From contig NZ_LQXS01000001.1 in assembly GCF_001586775.1 (NCBI RefSeq), forward strand, positions 124,001 through 188,000: a DNA stretch of 64,000 nt. The letters run 5' to 3'. The stretch's first letter is position 1. Each line of letters begins with the position of its first letter. The notes below the pieces were generated by a model. That model ran no database searches. It was not told the origin of the DNA and saw nothing but the letters and a program-made list of their open reading frames with translations. A program made the translations under genes and the position numbers. The DNA comes from Sphingobacterium populi. Lineage in GTDB: Bacteria; Bacteroidota; Bacteroidia; Sphingobacteriales; Sphingobacteriaceae. This document shows positions 24,908 to 34,660 of the stretch, piece after piece.

Positions 24908-27517
24908 TTATTTAGCAGGATGTTCCTCCTTTTCGACAAAGACAAACTGTCCGTCGAAGCTATCGATTTTAATGATCGAATCTTTTCTCACTTTATCCGC
25001 TAAGATGGCTTTAGAAAGCTCGTTGAGAATGCGTTTCTGTATGACGCGTTTCAATGGGCGAGCACCGTACACCGGATCGTACCCCAATTGTGCCAACCAA
25101 TCTAATGCTTCTTCTGTAGCTTCGATGAATATGTTTTGCTCGGCCAATTGCTTCTGCACGCGAGAGAACTGCATCCTAACGATATCTCCAATCTCATTGC
25201 GACCAAGTGGTGTAAACATGATGATCTCATCGATACGGTTTAAAAATTCTGGACGAATGCTTTGTTGCAATAGTTCAAACACCTCATCTTTCGTTTTGGC
25301 GACCACGCTTTCTTTGTTCTCCTCATTCAAGGTTGAGAAATTCTGCTGAATCAGATGTGAACCCGTATTTGAGGTCATGATGATGATCGTATTTTTAAAA
25401 TTGACCACACGACCTTTATTGTCGGTCAGATGCCCATCATCCAGCACTTGCAACAAGATGTTGAATACATCTGGATGTGCTTTTTCAATCTCATCCAATA
25501 ATACGACCGAGTACGGACGACGACGTACGGCTTCCGTCAACTGACCGCCTTCTTCGTAACCCACGTATCCTGGAGGCGCTCCGATCAAGCGAGAAACGGC
25601 ATGTCTTTCTTGATATTCAGACATATCGATACGTACCAACGCTTGCTCATCATCAAATAGAAACTCAGCCAAGGATTTGGCTAATTCTGTTTTACCCACA
25701 CCGGTAGTTCCTAAGAAAATAAAAGAACCAATCGGTCTTTTGGCATCGCTCAATCCTGCTCTGGAACGGCGGATGGCATCAGATATGGCTTCAATGGCTT
25801 CCTCTTGTCCGGCCACGCGTTTATGCAATTCTTCCTCCAAGTTGAGTAATTTCTCGCGTTCAGATTGCACCATTTTGTTCACTGGAATACCTGTCCACCG
25901 AGATACCACATCCGCAATATCTTCCGAAGTAACTTCCTCTTTCAGCATGCGGCTGTTTTGTTGCTTTTCAGCCAATTCCAGCTTAAGCTTCTCGGTGTTA
26001 TCCTGCGCTTCTTTGATTTTACCGTAGCGTAATTCGGCTACTTTGCCGTAATCACCCGCGCGTTCGGCTTGTTCTGCTTCTAGTTTGTAATCTTCGATAT
26101 GTTGAATCTCCTGATTCACCCGATCTACCAAATCTTTTTCCGACTGCCAAGCTGCTTTCAACGAGTCGCGCTCGTTGGATAGGTTAGCAATACTTTCCGA
26201 AAGCTCATCGACTTTACGCGAATCCTGTTCCCGTTTAATGGCCTCACGCTCAATCTCTAATTGCATGATTCGACGGTTCAATTCATCCACCACCTCGGGT
26301 ACAGAATCCATCTCTAAGCGCAATTTAGAAGCGGCTTCGTCGATCAGATCGATCGCTTTATCTGGCAAGAAACGATCCGTAATGTAGCGCTGAGAAAGCT
26401 CTACGGCCGCAATAATCGATTCGTCCAAGATACGCACCTTGTGGTGTGTCTCATAGCGCTCTTTCAATCCGCGCAGAATCGATATGGCGTCCTGCGTATC
26501 CGGTTCGTCGACCATCACTTTTTGAAAACGTCTTTCTAAGGCTTTGTCTTTCTCGAAGAACTTTTGAAACTCGTTTAAAGTCGTGGCACCGATCGCGCGC
26601 AGTTCGCCACGCGCTAAAGCTGGCTTCAATATGTTTGCCGCATCCATCGCGCCTTCGCCACCGCCAGCACCTACCAAGGTGTGGATTTCATCGATAAACA
26701 GAATGATTTCCCCATCGCTATCCGACACTTCTTTGACGACAGCTTTTAACCGTTCCTCAAATTCGCCTTTGTATTTTGCTCCCGCTATCAAAGCGCCCAT
26801 ATCTAACGAAAAAACTGTTTTTGTTTTTAAGTTTTCAGGCACATCACCTTTGATGATGCGGTGTGCAATACCTTCGGCAATAGCTGTCTTACCGACGCCC
26901 GGTTCGCCCACCAAAATAGGATTGTTCTTGGTGCGGCGCGATAGGATTTGCATTACACGTCGAATTTCTTCATCGCGGCCGATTACTGGATCCAATTTGC
27001 CAGATTCTGCATATTCATTCAAGTTACGCGCATATTTTCCTAAAGCATTATAGGTAGCTTCGGCATTTTGGTCGGTTACCCGATTATTGCCGCGCAGTTC
27101 CTTAATGGCCAATTTCAGATCTTTCTCGGTTGCACCTTGATCTTTTAATAATGTGGCTGCTTTATCGCTACTGCTCAATAAGGCCAGCAAAAGATGTTCT
27201 ACCGAAATGAACTCGTCGCCAAACTCTTTTAAATAAGTTTGAGCCTTTTGTAGAACACTGTTGCTGTTGTTGCTTAGATAAATATTGCTTCCAGATACTT
27301 TTGGTAAAGCAGCAATGTACTGATCTAATTCAGCAGTCGTATGGTTGATATTGACTTGTAGTTTTTTGAGTAAATGACTGATCACATTTTCATCTACCGT
27401 CATCAACCCCTTTAATATATGTGCTGGCTCTATAGCCTGCTGCTGATTTCCAACAGCAATCTCAGAAGCTTTCTGGATGGCTTCCTGCGCTTTAATAGTA
27501 TAGTTGTTAAAATTCAT
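24908..27517 (-). CDS. clpB: ATP-dependent disaggregase ClpB
   Basis: An 869-residue Hsp100 chaperone that, with DnaK, pulls polypeptides from aggregates. It has the N-terminal Clp repeats (1-145), AAA-1 with Walker A GEPGVGKT (about 203-210) and LFIDEIHTLVGAGG, a long middle coiled coil (about 400-530), and AAA-2 with GTTGVGKT (about 604-611). The C-terminal region includes RPLKRVIQKRILNELSKAIL. The middle domain distinguishes it from ClpA and ClpC. A 15-bp palindrome about 97 bases upstream is shared with hsp20. Confidence 0.97.
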   Translation of the reverse strand: MNFNNYTIKAQEAIQKASEIAVGNQQQAIEPAHILKGLMTVDENVISHLLKKLQVNINHTTAELDQYIAALPKVSGSNIYLSNNSNSVLQKAQTYLKEFGDEFISVEHLLLALLSSSDKAATLLKDQGATEKDLKLAIKELRGNNRVTDQNAEATYNALGKYARNLNEYAESGKLDPVIGRDEEIRRVMQILSRRTKNNPILVGEPGVGKTAIAEGIAHRIIKGDVPENLKTKTVFSLDMGALIAGAKYKGEFEERLKAVVKEVSDSDGEIILFIDEIHTLVGAGGGEGAMDAANILKPALARGELRAIGATTLNEFQKFFEKDKALERRFQKVMVDEPDTQDAISILRGLKERYETHHKVRILDESIIAAVELSQRYITDRFLPDKAIDLIDEAASKLRLEMDSVPEVVDELNRRIMQLEIEREAIKREQDSRKVDELSESIANLSNERDSLKAAWQSEKDLVDRVNQEIQHIEDYKLEAEQAERAGDYGKVAELRYGKIKEAQDNTEKLKLELAEKQQNSRMLKEEVTSEDIADVVSRWTGIPVNKMVQSEREKLLNLEEELHKRVAGQEEAIEAISDAIRRSRAGLSDAKRPIGSFIFLGTTGVGKTELAKSLAEFLFDDEQALVRIDMSEYQERHAVSRLIGAPPGYVGYEEGGQLTEAVRRRPYSVVLLDEIEKAHPDVFNILLQVLDDGHLTDNKGRVVNFKNTIIIMTSNTGSHLIQQNFSTLNEENKESVVAKTKDEVFELLQQSIRPEFLNRIDEIIMFTPLGRNEIGDIVRMQFSRVQKQLAEQNIFIEATEEALDWLAQLGYDPVYGARPLKRVIQKRILNELSKAILADKVRKDSIIKIDSFDGQFVFVEKEEHPAK

Positions 27518-27613
27518 AGCTGTGTCGTTTTGTACAGATGCTTTATCAAATCGTATGCCTAGTCGGTTTGTAGGTTAACTTGCTGAAATTATGTCAGTTA
27601 TAATTATTTATTA

Positions 27614-27628
27614 AAGACAAAATGTCTT
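27614..27628 (-). promoter_or_regulatory. Palindrome AAGACA-N3-TGTCTT upstream of clpB (candidate heat-shock operator)
   Basis: A perfect 6-bp inverted repeat with a 3-base centre, about 97 bases upstream of the clpB start. Read toward clpB it contains AGACATTTTGTCTT, the same 14 bases found in the same orientation and at a similar distance upstream of hsp20. No CIRCE element was seen. Confidence 0.6.
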
Positions 27629-27707
27629 GATTACTTAGGGGTGTCTGCCTAAATTTCCGTATTGAAGATCGTCACGCTATCGTAAGTTTGTGTGAAAATT
27701 TAAAAAT

Positions 27708-27722
27708 ATTAACAGTGTTAAT
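27708..27722 (+). promoter_or_regulatory. Operator 1 of the tetR-efflux locus
   Basis: ATTAACA-G-TGTTAAT is a perfect 7+1+7 palindrome that directly abuts a -7 box (TATCTTTG, 27723-27730). Binding of a TetR dimer here would block the tetR promoter. A near-identical copy lies just before the tolC-like gene. Confidence 0.65.
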
Positions 27723-27730
27723 TATCTTTG
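27723..27730 (+). promoter_or_regulatory. -7 box of the tetR promoter
   Basis: TATCTTTG matches TAnnTTTG. It is 7 bases before the tetR ATG, so the transcript would be almost leaderless. No -33 element at normal spacing is evident. Confidence 0.5.
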
Positions 27731-27737
27731 CTGCAGT

Positions 27738-28376
27738 ATGAGTGTTCAAGATAAAAAATTGAAACATAAAGAGGATTTTCGCATCAAGATACTTTCTGCG
27801 GCAAAAAAGCTATTTGTTGAAGAAGGAATCGAAGCAACCTCGATTCGTAAAATTGCAAAGGAAGTTGGAATCAGTCCGACCACCATTTACCTCTATTATA
27901 AAGACAAGCAGGACATCGTATATGCGTTGCATTTGGAGGGCTGCTCTTTATTGCGTACACAGATGCAAGCATTAATGCACGTTGACCATCCTTTTGAGCG
28001 GCTGAAAGCTATTGGTAAGGCGTATTTGTCTTTTGCGGTGAATGAATCAGGGTATTACGAATTACTTTTTGTGATGAAAGAACCTATGCAATTCTTGGCC
28101 GATCGTGGTGAAGGTAGTGTTTGGGAAGAGGGAGATCGCGTCTTTGAAATGTTGATTGCGACAATCAAGGATTGCCAGCAGGAAGGCTTTTTTGTCGGTA
28201 TGGATACACAAACTTTATCCTTACAGGCTTGGAGTACAGTGCACGGTATTGCCTCTTTGTTTTTATCTGGTCATCTTGAAAAGCTTAATAATTTATTGTT
28301 TTCAGAAGCCTCAAAAGCCGAATTTTTGGAGCGTACATTTCAATTATATGTCAGCATGCTGGAAACCATTAAATAA
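27738..28376 (+). CDS. TetR family transcriptional regulator
   Basis: A 212-residue regulator. The N-terminal helix-turn-helix (residues about 15-60) reads RIKILSAAKKLFVEEGIEATSIRKIAKEVGISPTTIYLYYKDKQDIV, the classic TetR pattern. The C-terminal ligand domain (HLEGCSLLRTQMQALM to FLERTFQLYVSMLETIK) is helical and variable. It is the first gene of a probable operon with the tolC-, MFP- and RND-type genes (20-base gap to the next), and most likely represses itself and the pump through the two matching palindromes. The ligand is unknown. Confidence 0.92.
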   Translation: MSVQDKKLKHKEDFRIKILSAAKKLFVEEGIEATSIRKIAKEVGISPTTIYLYYKDKQDIVYALHLEGCSLLRTQMQALMHVDHPFERLKAIGKAYLSFAVNESGYYELLFVMKEPMQFLADRGEGSVWEEGDRVFEMLIATIKDCQQEGFFVGMDTQTLSLQAWSTVHGIASLFLSGHLEKLNNLLFSEASKAEFLERTFQLYVSMLETIK

Positions 28377-28380
28377 TTGT

Positions 28381-28395
28381 ATAAACACTGTTAAT
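28381..28395 (+). promoter_or_regulatory. Operator 2 before the tolC-like gene
   Basis: ATAAACACTGTTAAT matches operator 1 (in reverse orientation) at 14 of 15 bases and ends 1 base before the ATG of the outer-membrane factor gene. It may control an internal start or strengthen repression by looping with operator 1. Confidence 0.55.
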
Positions 28396-28396
28396 C

Positions 28397-29746
28397 ATGA
28401 GATTCGTATTTATTACTGTGTATGTATTGTCCAACTTGTTGTTTTTCCAATCTGCACGTGGGCAAACCGTGCTAGACGATTACATTGCCCTAGGACTGAA
28501 AAACAACCTAACGATAGCGGAAAAGAATCTATCTTTAGATAAAGCCATGTTGAATCTGGATATCGCACGAAGCATGTATTTGCCTACCGTATCTTTCGAC
28601 GCGCTATATTCCACTGCCAATGGCGGTCGTATGATCGAGTTGCCGGTAGGCGATCTTTTAAATCCAGTCTATCAGACGCTCAATCAACTTACGCAATCAC
28701 AAGCCTTTCCGATGATCAATAATGAGCGTATCAACTTTTTGCCACGCAACTACTATGATGCCAAAGTACGTGCGGGTATTCCGATTATCAACACCGATAT
28801 AAAACACAATAAGCGTATAAACGAACAAGCCGTACAAATGCGCGAACATGAGGTAGAAATCTATCAACGAGAATTGGTTCGAGATATTAAGATCGCCTAC
28901 TACAATTATTGGAGTGCAGAAGATGGTGTGAAAGTTCATCAGAATGCGTTAAATCTTGCAAAAGAAGGAAAACGCGTAAACGAAAAGCTGCTAGAAGCGG
29001 GTAATGGACTGCCAGCATATGTAGTACGAGCAGATGCTGAAATTGCCCAAGCAGAATCCAAGTTGGTAGAAGCCGAGCAACAAATGGCCAACGCGCGCTA
29101 TTATTTCAATATGCTGCTCAATAGAGATGCAGAACAACCAATCAAGCAGCAGCCAACCACTGCGCAGGATCTAGGACAGCAGTATGCCGATTTACTAATT
29201 GAGGGAAGGGAAGAGCTGGAAGCATTGAATAATCAAATCAATGTACAGGAAACAATGGTGAAGATGAACAAACAGGTGTTCGTACCAAAGTTAAATGCAT
29301 TCGTGGATGTCGGATCACAAGCCGAGAACATGCGCTTCAACCGCGAGTCGCAATATGTAATGATCGGTGCGCAGCTTTCTGTGCCCATCTTCGAAGGTGG
29401 GCGCAACAAACTAAAGATCCGAGAAAGTCAGGTAGCCGTAGCAGAAGCACAACAACACCGTCTTCGTGTGCAGCAGCAGCTAGAGACAGCAGCTCGTGTC
29501 GCCAATAATGAAGTGACCAGCACCATTCGTAATTATCAAAATGCTAAAAAGCAACTAGAAGCCGCAGGTACTTATCAGCGCCTCATACAACGAGGGTTCA
29601 ATGAAGGCGTAAACACCTACATCGAAACTATTGATGCGCGTACGCAATATACGAATGCACAATTGGCCGAGAATCTCGCTTTGTATAAGTGGATGATCGC
29701 AGTAGCCAAATTAGAACGAGAAACAGCAAGTTACATACTAGACTAA
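28397..29746 (+). CDS. TolC family outer-membrane efflux protein
   Basis: A 449-residue outer-membrane channel. The signal peptide is about residues 1-22 (LFFQSARGQ), then LDDYIALGLKNNLTIAEKNLSLDKA starts the first of two TolC repeats. Long periplasmic helices with heptad-like Leu/Ala patterns follow (about 130-230 and 330-430), and the second half holds VPIFEGGRNKLKIRESQVAVAEA. It forms the exit duct for the MFP and RND partners encoded immediately downstream (8-base gap). Confidence 0.93.
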   Translation: MRFVFITVYVLSNLLFFQSARGQTVLDDYIALGLKNNLTIAEKNLSLDKAMLNLDIARSMYLPTVSFDALYSTANGGRMIELPVGDLLNPVYQTLNQLTQSQAFPMINNERINFLPRNYYDAKVRAGIPIINTDIKHNKRINEQAVQMREHEVEIYQRELVRDIKIAYYNYWSAEDGVKVHQNALNLAKEGKRVNEKLLEAGNGLPAYVVRADAEIAQAESKLVEAEQQMANARYYFNMLLNRDAEQPIKQQPTTAQDLGQQYADLLIEGREELEALNNQINVQETMVKMNKQVFVPKLNAFVDVGSQAENMRFNRESQYVMIGAQLSVPIFEGGRNKLKIRESQVAVAEAQQHRLRVQQQLETAARVANNEVTSTIRNYQNAKKQLEAAGTYQRLIQRGFNEGVNTYIETIDARTQYTNAQLAENLALYKWMIAVAKLERETASYILD

Positions 29747-29754
29747 ATCTTATC

Positions 29755-30819
29755 ATGAAAACATTATACCACAGTTTATCGCTACTCCTGATCGCTGCAA
29801 TATCATCTTGCGGCCATACTCAACGCGAGGAAGCCATTCAGGTAGAAGATACGATTCCCGTAACGATATTGTCTCTGCAGCAGCTCGACGCGGAAGAAAC
29901 TATCGAAGCTACTGGTGTTTTTACCACAGATGATGAAACGCTATTGGGATTTAAAAATGGCGGTGTCATCCAGCAAATCTATGTAAAGGAGGGCGATCCG
30001 ATTCGTAAAGGCCAGCGGCTAGCTTCTGTGCAGGCTACGGAAATCGATGCAAAAGTCGGTCAAGCTAACATCGGTCTGGAGAAAGCGGAGCGCGATTATC
30101 AGCGTGCGCAAAAACTTTATCGTGATAGCGTTGCTACTTTAGAACAGCTACAAAATGCGCGTTCTGCGTGGGAATTGGCCAAGCGCGACATAGAAGCGGT
30201 CCAATACAATCAACAGCAATTACACATTATCGCGCCGGTTTCGGGATTTGTACTTGCGCGATTGGCCAATCAAGGGCAAGTTGTCGGTCCAGGCACGCCA
30301 GTGCTGCAAGTGAACGGTGCTGGAACGCACTCCTGGATGTTGAAAGTAGGTGTAAGTGATCGTCAATGGGCCAGAATTCAGAAAGGAGATTTGGCCGAGA
30401 TCGAGACTGACGCCCTTCCTGACCAGAAACTACAAGCTGTCGTATCAAAGAAATTGGAAGCTATGGATCCTAAATCCGGAACTTTTAGTATTTATCTAGA
30501 TGTGAAAACGCCCGTAAATAGCAAACTTGCGGCAGGTGTTTTTGGCAAATCGCGTATAACCGTCGCACAACCAACCAACACAGCAACGCCGCAAATTAGT
30601 TGGGAGATTCCCTACGAAGCCTTGGTAGATGCGCATAGCAAGCAAGCTTATGTTTTCGTTACCCGCGATGGTAAGACAGCTACTAAGCAAGCGGTACAAT
30701 TAGGTGAGATTGGTCAGCACTCCGTGACTGTCTTGTCTGGATTAGAACACGTACAAGGAGTGATTGTGGCGGGCAGTCCATATCTCACCGAAGGATCGAA
30801 AATACGTGTGAAACCATAG
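29755..30819 (+). CDS. RND efflux periplasmic adaptor (membrane fusion protein, lipoprotein)
   Basis: A 354-residue adaptor from the ATG at 29755; an upstream in-frame Met would overlap the tolC-like gene and hide the leader. The N-terminus is a lipoprotein signal ending AISSC (Cys about 20). The mature part has a barrel-sandwich (FKNGGVIQQIYVKEGDPIRKGQRLASV), a helical hairpin (QRAQKLYRDSVATLEQLQNARSAWELAKRDIEAVQ), the returning LHIIAPVSGFVLARLANQGQVVGPGTPVLQV half, and beta-barrel and MP domains. It links the RND pump to TolC. Confidence 0.94.
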   Translation: MKTLYHSLSLLLIAAISSCGHTQREEAIQVEDTIPVTILSLQQLDAEETIEATGVFTTDDETLLGFKNGGVIQQIYVKEGDPIRKGQRLASVQATEIDAKVGQANIGLEKAERDYQRAQKLYRDSVATLEQLQNARSAWELAKRDIEAVQYNQQQLHIIAPVSGFVLARLANQGQVVGPGTPVLQVNGAGTHSWMLKVGVSDRQWARIQKGDLAEIETDALPDQKLQAVVSKKLEAMDPKSGTFSIYLDVKTPVNSKLAAGVFGKSRITVAQPTNTATPQISWEIPYEALVDAHSKQAYVFVTRDGKTATKQAVQLGEIGQHSVTVLSGLEHVQGVIVAGSPYLTEGSKIRVKP

Positions 30820-30844
30820 CTTTCCGTACTTTGAAAATATCACT

Positions 30845-33800
30845 ATGAGTCTTATAAAATATCCAATAAAGAACTACCAATTCACGATCATCATGGTAGT
30901 GATGGTCATGGTTGTGGCAATCAGTACACTCTTGACGATGCCTCGCGCAGAAGATCCTGAGATGAAAGCGCCAAACTTTCCTGTGGTAGTGGTCTATCCA
31001 GGTACCAGTCCAAAAGATATGGAGAACCTAGTGGTTAAGCCCTTGGAATCTCGTTTTTATGGATTAGACAATATTAAAACGATAAAGACCACTATCAATA
31101 ATGGTTTGGCATTCATCTTTGTAGAGTATGAATTTAAGACCGATTACGAAAGTAAATACCAAGAGCTGGTACGCGAACTCAATGCTGCCAGAAGCGAATT
31201 GCCGGAAAACATTTATAGCATGCAAGTCCTCAAAGTGGATCCAAACAATGTAAGTGTTATACAAGCGGCTCTGGTGTCAGAGAATGCATCAAGAACGGTC
31301 ATGAAGGGTTTGTCGGAAAACCTAAAAAGTGAATTAGAAAAAGTTAAAGCGCTAAAAGAGGTACGTATTTCAGGCCTGCCTCCCCAGCAGATCAGAGTTG
31401 ATCTGCATATGGACAAGATGCGCGAACAAAAAATACCATTGGATCGTGTAATACAAATTGTACGTAGCGAAACACAAAATATACCGGGTGGGAGCGTAGA
31501 TGCCGGTACACGCCACTTTAGCGTAACAACTAGCGGAAGTTATCAAGATATTGCCCAAATTAGGCGTACCGTCGTAGCTAGCGCCGAAGGGCGCAACGTG
31601 TTTTTGGAAGACATTGCCGATGTGTATCCTAGTTTTGGCGCGAATACGCACATAACGAGGCTCAACGGATACCAATGTCTGCTGATTAATGCTGCGCAAA
31701 AAGAAGGTGAAAATATTGCACAAACGCAAAAAGCTTACCTAGCAACACTTTCTGCTTTTAAAGAAAAGTTGCCTGCTAATGTAGATCTGATTTTGTCATT
31801 CGATCAAGGGAATAATGTCAATCAGCGGCTGAGTGGCCTGGGGATCGATTTTTTGATTGCGATTACTTTAGTGCTGATTACATTATTGCCATTAGGCACG
31901 CGTGCGTCGGTTGTCGTTATGATTGCTATTCCACTGTCACTTGGCTTAGGCTTAATCACGATGAATGTTGCGGGTTATTCTTTGAATCAACTAAGCATCG
32001 TTGGTTTTGTAGTAGCACTCGGTTTGGTGGTAGATGATAGTATTGTCGTGGTTGAAAATATTGAGCGTTGGATGCGTGATGGCTACTCGCGATTGGATGC
32101 CGCTATTAAAGGTACGCAGCAAATTGCCTTGGCGGTAGTCGGTTGTACCGTTACGTTGGTGATTGCTTTCATGCCATTAATGTTCATGCCCGAAATGGCA
32201 GGTGAATTCATTCGGAGCATGCCGACTGCGGTGATCGCTTCGGTTGTAGGTTCTATGCTTGTTGCACTATTTGTTGTGCCTTTTTTGGCGAGTAAGCTGC
32301 TAAAACCGCATGAGCACGAAGGCGGTAATATCATTCTCCGTACAATGCAAAGTGCAATTCACCAAACTTACGGTAAGCTCCTAGATAAAGCCTTAAAACA
32401 TCCGATGATCACGACGTTGGTCGCTGCTGTCGTTTTTGTGGCATCATTAGCACTCATTCCAGTGGTTGGCTTTAGTTTGTTCCCGCCGTCCGAAAAACCA
32501 CAATTCATGGTGCATGTGACTGCTTCTCAGCAAGCCAACATAGCCACTACCGATAGCATCACGCGCCAGATCGAACAAGAGCTTAGCGAAATTGCCGATG
32601 TTAAATATTACACCAGCAATGTGGGTAAAGGGAATCCGCGCGTATATTACAATATGCAGCAAGCCAATGAAAACCCCGCTTACGCAGAAATCTTTGTGCA
32701 GCTACATGATGATGTGAAATCCAAGCACAAAATTGAATTGATCGAGCAACTACGCAAACGGTGGTCGCCGTATCTAGGGGCGAAGGTAGAGGTTCGCGAT
32801 TTCGAACAAGGTGTGCCCGTCATCTCTCCTGTGGAAGTTCGCTTGGAAGGCGAGAACTTAGATACCTTGCAAAGATTGGCCGCTAAGGTGGAGACGCTGC
32901 TAAAAAATACTGCAGGTACAGAATATGTCAACAATCCGATCAAAAGCAATAAATCCGATATTCGTGTACATGTAAATCGAGAGAAAGCGATGGCGTTAGG
33001 CGTACCAAGCAGTACGATCGATCAAACCGTTCGCGTAGCTTTAGCAGGATATCCAGCGGGCACCTTCTCCGATCCACATGCGGATGAAAACGACTTTGAA
33101 GTATTGATCACTGTACCACGTGGTCCGTATGCTGATTTGAATACATTGGAAGGCGTATTAGTGCAAAATATCGAAGGTCAATCCATTCCATTGAACCAAT
33201 TAGCCACTTTCGAACTCGAGTCTTCTCCGTCCAGTATATTTCATCGTAATAAAGAGCGTACAGTTTCAGTCAACTCCTTTGTGCAGAAAGGTTATAGTAA
33301 TGATGCGGTTATTTCTTCCGTTATCCAGCAGATGGATAATTTTGATTTTCCTGACGGCTATAGTTATTTTATGGGCGGTGAGGTAGAAAGTCGCGAAGCA
33401 GCCTTTGGTGGATTTTCTACCATTATAATCATTACTGTATTTATGTTTATTGCCGTGTTGGTATTAGAGTTCAAAACGTTTAAAAGTACGTTGATTGTCT
33501 TATCGGTGATACCGCTTGGTATTGTTGGAGCAGTATTAGCTTTACTAATTACCGGCAACACCCTATCTTTTGTAGCGACGATTGGTATCGTGGCCTTGGC
33601 TGGAATTGAAGTGAAGAATACCATCTTATTGGTGGATTTTACCAATCAATTGCGAAGAGAGGGGATGGCTTTGAATGAAGCTATTGAGAAAGCTGGAGAA
33701 ATCCGTTTCTTGCCGATTATTCTTACATCATTGACTGCTATTGGCGGATTGATGCCGATTGCATGGTCTTCCAATCCCTTGATTTCGCCGTTAGCTATCG

Positions 33801-33895
33801 TGATGATCGGTGGTTTGATTAGTTCGACTTTGCTATCGCGTGTGGTTACGCCAGTAATCTATAAATTGATCCCGCCAAATGTAGAAAATCAATAA
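30845..33895 (+). CDS. RND family efflux pump, inner-membrane subunit (AcrB/MexF-like)
   Basis: A 1016-residue proton-driven exporter with the RND topology of 12 TM helices and two large periplasmic loops. TM1 includes NYQFTIIMVVMVMVVAIST. TM4 has GLVVDDSIVVVENIERW with the paired Asp of the proton relay, and TM10 has GIEVKNTILLVDFTNQLR with the matching Lys. The sequence resembles the HAE1 group (drugs, detergents, bile salts). It completes a tetR-tolC-MFP-RND operon and is followed by a strong hairpin. Confidence 0.95.
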   Translation: MSLIKYPIKNYQFTIIMVVMVMVVAISTLLTMPRAEDPEMKAPNFPVVVVYPGTSPKDMENLVVKPLESRFYGLDNIKTIKTTINNGLAFIFVEYEFKTDYESKYQELVRELNAARSELPENIYSMQVLKVDPNNVSVIQAALVSENASRTVMKGLSENLKSELEKVKALKEVRISGLPPQQIRVDLHMDKMREQKIPLDRVIQIVRSETQNIPGGSVDAGTRHFSVTTSGSYQDIAQIRRTVVASAEGRNVFLEDIADVYPSFGANTHITRLNGYQCLLINAAQKEGENIAQTQKAYLATLSAFKEKLPANVDLILSFDQGNNVNQRLSGLGIDFLIAITLVLITLLPLGTRASVVVMIAIPLSLGLGLITMNVAGYSLNQLSIVGFVVALGLVVDDSIVVVENIERWMRDGYSRLDAAIKGTQQIALAVVGCTVTLVIAFMPLMFMPEMAGEFIRSMPTAVIASVVGSMLVALFVVPFLASKLLKPHEHEGGNIILRTMQSAIHQTYGKLLDKALKHPMITTLVAAVVFVASLALIPVVGFSLFPPSEKPQFMVHVTASQQANIATTDSITRQIEQELSEIADVKYYTSNVGKGNPRVYYNMQQANENPAYAEIFVQLHDDVKSKHKIELIEQLRKRWSPYLGAKVEVRDFEQGVPVISPVEVRLEGENLDTLQRLAAKVETLLKNTAGTEYVNNPIKSNKSDIRVHVNREKAMALGVPSSTIDQTVRVALAGYPAGTFSDPHADENDFEVLITVPRGPYADLNTLEGVLVQNIEGQSIPLNQLATFELESSPSSIFHRNKERTVSVNSFVQKGYSNDAVISSVIQQMDNFDFPDGYSYFMGGEVESREAAFGGFSTIIIITVFMFIAVLVLEFKTFKSTLIVLSVIPLGIVGAVLALLITGNTLSFVATIGIVALAGIEVKNTILLVDFTNQLRREGMALNEAIEKAGEIRFLPIILTSLTAIGGLMPIAWSSNPLISPLAIVMIGGLISSTLLSRVVTPVIYKLIPPNVENQ

Positions 33896-33918
33896 TTGTA
33901 TTTAATATCGTTTTCTTT

Positions 33919-33960
33919 CTCCGGACATCATAGCCTGAAGCTATGATGTGCGGAGATTTT
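33919..33960 (+). terminator. Terminator of the RND operon
   Basis: Stem CTCCG-GA-CATCATAGC pairs with GCTATGATG-TG-CGGAG and is followed by ATTTTAT. It lies 24 bases past the RND stop. Confidence 0.75.
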
Positions 33961-34020
33961 ATGAGAATAATTTAGTGGCATGTGTCACAAATAATCAGCA
34001 GACAGTCACGCAATTCTTGT

Positions 34021-34541
34021 TTATTGGGCGTCATCCGTCCGTTTCAGGATCACGTTTGCTTCGTGTTTTCTATCAACGACCAAAACCAAGGCGGGTTGCG
34101 AGATGAACTGCTGGCGCTCACCTACCGTCACGGTATAACGAAATTGAATGTTTTCAGCATCCAATTTTCTCAAATCCATGGGCTCTATTTTTGTTGCGAA
34201 ATCAGATTGATCCAGCACGATAGCGATCACAAATTGTTGGTCGAAATCGATCGGTGTTGGTTTTCCGTCTTCGCCCATCGATGTGGCATTACCAAAGACG
34301 CTGTCGAATTCTACTTGAGTCGTTATCTTCGGGTTTTCCGGTATTTTCGCATCATTCAATACAAAATAATTATGTGCGATCGCAAATGGCACATCTGTAA
34401 GGATCGTGCCTGCATGTTTTCCGTCATGATGTCTATGCTGTCCGCAGTATTGTTTTCGCGATTCTGTTCTATACTTTGGCAACTGAAAATTGTAGTTATT
34501 GAAGCGATAAGTAGTATGGATAAGGTTGTTAGTTGATTCAT
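34021..34541 (-). pseudogene. Small lipoprotein of a Bacteroidetes family, split by a one-base frameshift
   Basis: Two overlapping minus-strand frames together make one protein of about 173 residues. The N-terminal part starts at 34541 with a lipoprotein signal (MNQLTTLSILLIASITTIFSC) and reads on to IMTENMQ. The conserved part continues in another frame as HAGTILTDVPFAIAHNYFVLNDAKIPENPKITTQVEFDSVFGNATSMGEDGKPT and so on to the end at 34021. One missing base near 34408-34425 explains the break. The family (FDQQFVIAIV, PALVLVVDRK segments) is conserved in Bacteroidetes and has no known function. Confidence 0.75.
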
Positions 34542-34660
34542 GGGATGTAAACTTTTCTATGTTATCATAAAACCGCTGCGGGGCAAAAAAGTTTTTTTGT
34601 AATTAAATGTAACAAATGGCAGCTTGGAGCTACTAATTATGATAAAAACCATTTTTACAG

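Noticed and set aside
28156..28542. 128-codon plus-strand frame overlapping tetR and the tolC-like gene
   Set aside because: It is a shadow in another frame of two well-supported genes.
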